A stretch of 56,624 nucleotides of DNA, from NCBI GenBank assembly GCA_050299555.1, contig JBNKWA010000065.1:1-56624 (forward strand). Reading direction: 5' to 3'. The position numbers and the translations under genes are program-made. A model generated the notes under the pieces. It was not told the origin of the DNA, made no database searches, and saw nothing but the letters and a program-made list of their open reading frames with translations. The stretch's first letter is position 1, and every line of letters begins with the position of its first letter. The DNA is from JBNKWA01 sp050299555 (GTDB lineage Bacteria > Pseudomonadota > Alphaproteobacteria > Rhodobacterales > Rhodobacteraceae). Below, one piece after another: positions 51,900 to 56,624 of this stretch.

Positions 51900-53270
51900 T
51901 CAGTAGCTGTATTCGCCGTAGATCCGCGTCAGGTCGCCCTGCCAGTCGCCATCGTAACGGGCGATCAACTCGTCCGCCGGGGTCTGGCCGCTGTCCACGA
52001 CCTCGTGAAGCGCGCTGAGGAAATGCGTCTCGTCCGGAACCAGTCCGCCGACGCCGGGACGCGCCCGTGCCTTCAGCCCCGCCTCGGCCAGCCCCAGCAC
52101 CTCGCGCGCCAGATCGCGCATCGACCGGCCTCGGATCGCCGCCTTCAATCCCAGCCTGCCGGCATCGCGGCGCAGCGCCTCGCGCTCCTCGGCGGTCCAG
52201 TCGCGCACCAGATCCCAGGCGCCGTCCAGCGACGCCTGGTGATAGAGCAGCCCCACCCACAGCGCCGGCAACGCGCAGAGCCGCCGCCAGGGGCCGCCAT
52301 CGGCGCCGCGCATCTCCATGAAGCGCTTGATCCGCGCCTCGGGGAAGATCGTGGTCAGATGGTCGGCCCAGTCGCTCAGCGTCGGCTTCTCGCCCGGCAG
52401 GGCCGGCAACTCGCCCCTCAGGAAGTCGCGAAAGCTCTGCCCCAGCGCATCCACATAGCGGCCGTCGCGGTAGACGAAATACATCGGCACATCGAGCGCA
52501 TAGTCCACGTAGCGCTCGAACCCCATGCCGTCCTCGAAGACGAACGGCAGGGTACCGGTGCGGGCCGGATCGAGATGCCGCCAGACATGCGCCCGCCAGC
52601 TCAGTTCGCCGTTCTTGCGGCCCTCGAAGAAGGGCGAGTTGGCGAACAGCGCCGTGGCCACCGGCTGCAGCGCCAGCGCCACCCGGAATTTCTGCACCAT
52701 GTCGGCTTCCGAGGCGAAGTCGAGATTCACCTGCACCGTGCAGGTCCGGTACATCATCATCTTGCCGGTGGTGCCGACCCGGTCCATGTAGGCGGTCATC
52801 AGCGCATAGCGGCCCTTGGGCATCACCGGCATCTGCTCGTGGGTCCAGATCGGTGCCGCGCCGAGGCCGATGAAACCGGCGCCGATCTCGTCGGCGATCT
52901 CCTTGACCTCGCGCAGATGCTCGTTCACCACGTCGCAGGTCTGGTGGATGGTCTCCAGGGGCGCGCCGGACAGCTCCAGCTGCCCGCCCGGCTCCAGGCT
53001 GACATTGGCACCGTCACGGACCAGGCCGATCAGCTTGCCCTGCTCGGTGACCGGGTCCCAGCCATAGCGGTCGCGCAGCCCCTCCAGCATGGCCAGGATC
53101 GAGCATCGCCCCTCATAGGGCAGCGGCAGCATCCGGGCATAGCAATAGCCGAACTTCTCGTGCTCGGTGCCGATGCGCCAATCGGCCTCGGGCTTGCAGC
53201 CCGCCTCCAGATAAGCGGCGAGGTCGGCATGGCCCTCGATAAGGCCGCCGCCGGCTTGCGGAATGGACAT
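51900..53270 (-). CDS. gshA: Glutamate-cysteine ligase (plant/alphaproteobacterial type)
   Basis: A 456-aa enzyme making gamma-glutamylcysteine, first step of glutathione synthesis. The N-terminal WRIGTEHEKFGY, the glycine-rich LEPGGQLELSGAPLETIH, and MMMYRTCTVQVNLDFASEAD identify the class II GCL. ATG 53270 (MSIPQAGGG) gives the normal length. The glutathione product would serve the GST and GFA proteins encoded elsewhere in the window. Confidence 0.95.
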   Translation of the reverse strand: MSIPQAGGGLIEGHADLAAYLEAGCKPEADWRIGTEHEKFGYCYARMLPLPYEGRCSILAMLEGLRDRYGWDPVTEQGKLIGLVRDGANVSLEPGGQLELSGAPLETIHQTCDVVNEHLREVKEIADEIGAGFIGLGAAPIWTHEQMPVMPKGRYALMTAYMDRVGTTGKMMMYRTCTVQVNLDFASEADMVQKFRVALALQPVATALFANSPFFEGRKNGELSWRAHVWRHLDPARTGTLPFVFEDGMGFERYVDYALDVPMYFVYRDGRYVDALGQSFRDFLRGELPALPGEKPTLSDWADHLTTIFPEARIKRFMEMRGADGGPWRRLCALPALWVGLLYHQASLDGAWDLVRDWTAEEREALRRDAGRLGLKAAIRGRSMRDLAREVLGLAEAGLKARARPGVGGLVPDETHFLSALHEVVDSGQTPADELIARYDGDWQGDLTRIYGEYSY

Positions 53271-53384
53271 TGGGCCCCCTCGCCTCCAACTTCGAGGCGA
53301 CAGGCTTAGTGCGGCCCGCGCGCCCGCGCAACCCGGCCATCTGGACACATTGCGTTGACGATATCGCCACCTCCGGCGCGGCGC

Positions 53385-54554
53385 CTAGCCGAAGACGAAG
53401 TTGTCCTCGGTCAGCGGCGTGAAGTCCTCGCCCACATAGATGCGCCCGACGAATTCGTTCAGCGCCTCGCCCGGCCCGATCAGCCGCCCGTCATTGGTCT
53501 CGAACTGCAGCCGGGCGACCAGCCCGCTGGGGTCCTTGAATTCGAACGCGCCGTCGCCGGCACTGAACGCTACCAGCACCTCGTCATCGAACTCCGGCAG
53601 GTAGAGGAAGTCGAACTTCGTCGCCTCGGGGCGCGGATGGGCGCCGGACCCCGCAACGTCCGAGCCGAGAAAGTCCCAGATGTCGCACTCGGGATCGTCC
53701 GGGATCGCGTCGATCTGTTCCCCGGTGGAGCCGTCGACCAGGTCCCAGATCAGGCAGTTCGGATCGGGCGGCGGCAGGTCATCGCTGCCATAGCCGGTGA
53801 TGACATAGCCGTCGATTCCCGGCCCACCGCCTTCGAGGAAGCCCGCGCCCCCGTCCAGCACGACGCCGCCCTCTCGCCCGGCCATGTCGACGATCAGCAG
53901 ATCGCCACCGGCGCCGCCTTTCATTATCGTGGTCTCGGACGTCGCGATCAGCAGATCGCGCCCGTCACCGCCCTCCATCTCGGCGCCGCCATAGACCACG
54001 TCATAGTCGCCCGTGCCCTGGCCGCCGACATGCAGGCCGAACTTGGTCAGCGCATCGTCACCGACCAGATCGAGCTTCTTCTCGACCCAATGCAGGCGTC
54101 TGGGCTCAAAGGGGTCGCCATCCGCGTCCAGCAGCAGGAAGCTGATCCTCGCCTCGGTCACCGCATCGACGACGGTCACGGTCCCGTCTGCCGAAATCCC
54201 GTCCAGCATCGGCCGGACCATGCCCGGCAGGGCCACCGTCATGGCGCCGAGATCGCCCGGGTCGACCAGCAGGGTGATCTTCTGTCCGGCCAGCACCACA
54301 AGGTCGCCGTCCTCGACCACCACGGTGTCGGCGTCCTGGGCGATAACGGTGTCGGCGCCGGCGCCGCCCTGCAGCACCTCGGCAATGCCTTCGCGGCCGA
54401 TGACCAGGTCAGCACCGCCGCCGGCATCGTCGCGGCCGTCATCCCGGCTGCCATAAAGGATGTCGGTGCCACGACCGGCCCGGATCGGTCCGGAAAATTC
54501 GGTGGGCGAAAAGAAGCCGTCGAGCGTCTGCAGCAATTCCGGCAGCGTGCGCAT
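53385..54554 (-). CDS. Small RTX-like (hemolysin-type calcium-binding) protein
   Basis: A 389-aa acidic protein with scattered GGxGxDxhx nonapeptide-like units: GGGADLVIG (~45), GGAGADTVI (~63), GGDGRDLLIA (~190) and GGAGGDLLIV (~207). No long uninterrupted RTX block. It lacks an N-terminal signal, and the C-terminus (PLTEDNFVFG) could be a type I secretion signal. The N-terminal LLQTLDGFFSPTEFSG is shared with Rhodobacterales RTX proteins from memory. Cys residues in PNCLIW and PECDIW are unusual for this group. Confidence 0.72.
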   Translation of the reverse strand: MRTLPELLQTLDGFFSPTEFSGPIRAGRGTDILYGSRDDGRDDAGGGADLVIGREGIAEVLQGGAGADTVIAQDADTVVVEDGDLVVLAGQKITLLVDPGDLGAMTVALPGMVRPMLDGISADGTVTVVDAVTEARISFLLLDADGDPFEPRRLHWVEKKLDLVGDDALTKFGLHVGGQGTGDYDVVYGGAEMEGGDGRDLLIATSETTIMKGGAGGDLLIVDMAGREGGVVLDGGAGFLEGGGPGIDGYVITGYGSDDLPPPDPNCLIWDLVDGSTGEQIDAIPDDPECDIWDFLGSDVAGSGAHPRPEATKFDFLYLPEFDDEVLVAFSAGDGAFEFKDPSGLVARLQFETNDGRLIGPGEALNEFVGRIYVGEDFTPLTEDNFVFG

Positions 54555-54751
54555 GTCAAAAATCCCCCATGAAATAGGCGTTCACGGTAGCACGGAACCG
54601 AACCGGCGGCAGCACCAGCGGATCGGACCGACAGGCGCAGGCCATCCGCCGCCGGCCGAGCCAGGCGGCCGAGGCAGATGGGCGACCCACGCGGCCGCAG
54701 CCGCGCGCGGAAACCGACCTCCAATGTGATTGCTGACCGCGCCCGGCCGGC

Positions 54752-55351
54752 TCAGGCCGGCGCCAGCCTCGAGCGCTGCTCCTTGCGGGCGCGCTCCCAG
54801 ACCAGCACCACCGGCCCCGGCTCGATCTCCAGCGCCCGGGCGGCCTCGCCCATCATCGCGCCCGGCAGCGCCGCCACGGCGTCGAAGACGCCGGTCGCGC
54901 CGGCGGCATCGACCGGGATCTCCAGCGGCCGCTCGCCGTCGCGGTGCAGTCGCCAGTTGCGGGTCCGGGTGGCGATCTCGACACGATAAAGGCCGCCGGC
55001 ATCGGCAATGCCGCCCGAGAACGGCCCGAGATAGCCGATCCGCCCCTCGATGATGCGCACGATCCCCGGGCCCAGCGCCCCGGCCCGGAACTGCGCCCGC
55101 TGCCGGAACCCGCCATAGGCGAAGGCCGAGACAATGATCAGCGCCAGCCCGCCCACGACCGTCAGCCACAGCCCGCCGGCAAAGCCGCGGGCCAGAACCC
55201 AGGTGCCGGCGGCCAGCAGACCCCAGATCAGCGCCGCCTCGATCCAGTGGGTGGACCCGGCACTGGCGATGCGGCGCAACGGTTCCGCGCCCGGGAAAAG
55301 ACGACTGCTCAAGACCAAACCCCCAGCATTCTTCGGATTCGGCGGGCGCAT
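54752..55351 (-). CDS. Membrane protein of unknown function
   Basis: A 199-aa protein with two membrane helices near the N-terminus (WIEAALIWGLLAAGTWVLA and LWLTVVGGLALIIVSAFAYG), then a soluble domain (GPGIVRIIEGRIGYLGPFSG, IATRTRNWRLHRD) likely facing the cytoplasm. ATG 55351 is preferred over GTG 55363. No recognised family; similar proteins are common in Rhodobacterales near rsmE and gshA. Confidence 0.72.
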   Translation of the reverse strand: MRPPNPKNAGGLVLSSRLFPGAEPLRRIASAGSTHWIEAALIWGLLAAGTWVLARGFAGGLWLTVVGGLALIIVSAFAYGGFRQRAQFRAGALGPGIVRIIEGRIGYLGPFSGGIADAGGLYRVEIATRTRNWRLHRDGERPLEIPVDAAGATGVFDAVAALPGAMMGEAARALEIEPGPVVLVWERARKEQRSRLAPA

Positions 55352-55527
55352 CGGACGCGCCACCGGGCCGCATCGACGGTGCTACCCCGAGGGGGATCAC
55401 CGCGCACCCGCCCTCTATCCCGAAACGGGCCGGCACCACCAAATGCCGCGCCGCCAGTCCGCGGCGATGGGCGGAACGTTGCCGGTCGCTCCGACGGTCT
55501 GCGCAAGGTATCGACAATTGCGCAACC

Positions 55528-56271
55528 TTAGGCTGAGCGCCAATCCCCGCAATGCGCCTGCCAGAGCGTCAACGCCGCCACCGCAGCCGTATCGGCGCGC
55601 AGGATTCGCGGGCCGAGGGTCACCGGCACCGCCGCCGCCAGCGCCCGGATCGCCTGCCTTTCCTCCGGTGCAAAGCCGCCCTCGGGGCCGATCAGCACCG
55701 CCCAGGGGCCCGGCCCGGCGCCGCGCAGCACCGCGCCGGCCGCGGGTGCCTCGCCGGTCTCGTCGCAGAACAGCAGCCTTCGCGCGCCGGGCCAGTCCGC
55801 CAGCAGCGCCGCCAGCGGCACCGGTGCGGCGATCTGCGGCACATGGGTGGCGCCGCATTGCTCGGCCGCCTCCACCGCGTGGGCCTGCAGGCGGTCCAGC
55901 CGCACCCGCTCGGCATTGGTGAAGCGGGTCATCACCGGACGGATGCCTGCCACCCCCAGCTCGGTCGCCTTCTCGACGATGAAATCGGTCCGGGTCCGCT
56001 TCACCGGCGCGAACAGCAGCCACAGGTCCGGCGGATCGCGCTGCGGCACCAGCAGCTGCCGGCAGACCGCCGTGCCGCCGCGACGGTCCAGCGCCTCGAT
56101 CCCGGCCGCCCATTCGCCGCACCGCCCGTCGAAGACCCCGATCTCGTCGCCGGGGCGCCGGCGCATGACGGTGCCGAGATAATGCGCCTGGCCCGCGTCC
56201 AGCGCCACCGCCGCACCCTCGGCCAATGGCCCGGGCACGTACAGCCTGACCCCTGCGCCACGTGTCGCCAT
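55528..56271 (-). CDS. rsmE: 16S rRNA (uracil-1498-N3)-methyltransferase
   Basis: A 247-aa SPOUT methyltransferase. PUA-like N-terminus (GQAHYLGTVMRRRPGDEIGV, FDG), catalytic region VKRTRTDFIVEKATELGV, SAM knot AVLIGPEGGFAPEE and LGPRILRADTA. ATG 56271 (MATRGAGVRLYV) chosen; the upstream frame is not conserved. Confidence 0.93.
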   Translation of the reverse strand: MATRGAGVRLYVPGPLAEGAAVALDAGQAHYLGTVMRRRPGDEIGVFDGRCGEWAAGIEALDRRGGTAVCRQLLVPQRDPPDLWLLFAPVKRTRTDFIVEKATELGVAGIRPVMTRFTNAERVRLDRLQAHAVEAAEQCGATHVPQIAAPVPLAALLADWPGARRLLFCDETGEAPAAGAVLRGAGPGPWAVLIGPEGGFAPEERQAIRALAAAVPVTLGPRILRADTAAVAALTLWQAHCGDWRSA

Positions 56272-56624
56272 GCCCTGCCTTCCCGCTGCCGCCGGTGACA
56301 CTGGGCCGGCGCCGCCACGCCCGTCAAGTCGGCCGGCGTGCGCCCTGCCGCCCCCGGGACCCAAGTCGGGCCGAGTCGGCGGCAGTCAAGGGCCGCGCCA
56401 GCGGCGGGCGCAGCCCGCTTGCCCTTGACGGGCGGCGACTGGCCCCATCCTCGACAGGGCGCCTGAAGAAGCAGCCTGCTTCTCAGGCGCCTCCCAGGCA
56501 AGGATGACACCGCCGGCCACCGCCTTCCGCCGCTTGGCCGGCACCAGCGACGGCAGCCATGGCCGCGCGCCCGCTGGCCGGACAGTGCGCCCTGCGCGGG
56601 TCGGCCGAGGCGCTGCTGGCCGAA
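56272..56624. other. Right-end spacer with two inverted repeats and a possible 5' gene end
   Basis: No full gene. GTCAAGGGC/GCCCTTGAC (56385-56393, 56421-56429) and a long stem GGCGCCTGAAGAAGCAG / CTGCTTCTCAGGCGCC (56458-56491, one bulge) occur. From ATG 56559 a frame with strong GC3 bias (MAARPLAGQCALRGSAEALL) runs off the edge; it lacks a clear RBS. Confidence 0.4.

Overview
This window is a stretch of a high-GC alphaproteobacterial chromosome. The organism is most likely a member of the Rhodobacterales (Paracoccaceae/Roseobacter type). The basis is the gene content and order: ETF-quinone oxidoreductase - TPR protein - ispE - ispB - DUF2007 - methyltransferase, a phaB/phaA/phaR cluster, a pyd-type pyrimidine catabolic cluster, a betIBA-choXWV choline region, and plant-type gshA near rsmE. 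Third codon positions are almost all G/C, GTG/TTG starts are common and many genes overlap by ATGA. I saw no tRNA, rRNA, CRISPR array or intact insertion sequence.

Layout. (1) 1-7.4 kb: housekeeping genes, starting with the 3' end of etfD, then a TPR lipoprotein-like protein, ispE, ispB, small DUF genes, an EamA exporter and a glutamine amidotransferase. (2) 7.6-12.4 kb: polyhydroxyalkanoate genes phaB, a small secreted protein, phaA, a short PhaC-like protein and a small phasin-like ORF, with phaR divergent. The two control regions carry TGC-rich PhaR-type palindromes. (3) 12.6-17.5 kb: an EAL-domain protein with a LexA-type box upstream, a secreted protein, then an AT-richer accessory patch with a 5'-truncated RHS core, a frameshifted toxin tip, a candidate immunity gene and a second RHS-core scrap, followed by a second thiolase. 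(4) 18-21.3 kb: an alpha/beta hydrolase, argG and a DUF302 protein. (5) 21.4-35.6 kb: reductive pyrimidine (or hydantoin) catabolism with preT, VOC, GFA, preA, rutR, an amidohydrolase of beta-ureidopropionase type, a dihydropyrimidinase, a PLP decarboxylase, a cupin and a THI5/NMT1-type ABC transporter. RutR-like operators lie before preT and between rutR and the amidohydrolase. (6) 35.6-41.1 kb: a serine hydrolase, DUF1097 and the rfbCBDA dTDP-rhamnose operon. (7) 41.5-50.2 kb: betA, a GST, betB and betI on the minus strand, with choX, choW and choV on the plus strand. An unrelated minus-strand gene separates choX from choW. (8) 50.5-56.6 kb: an EamA exporter, gshA, a small RTX-like protein, a membrane protein and rsmE.

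Most unusual observations. First, the amidohydrolase at 26814-28421 holds an in-frame tandem duplication of 119 codons that doubles its metal-binding segment, and the two copies have clearly diverged at silent positions. Second, at least four intergenic hairpins share a nearly constant 23-nt loop containing a canonical G-quadruplex motif, while their arms vary but stay complementary. Third, the RHS toxin/immunity remnant carries a one-base frameshift. Fourth, a tiny phasin-like ORF lies directly between the PhaR boxes and the PhaC-like gene.
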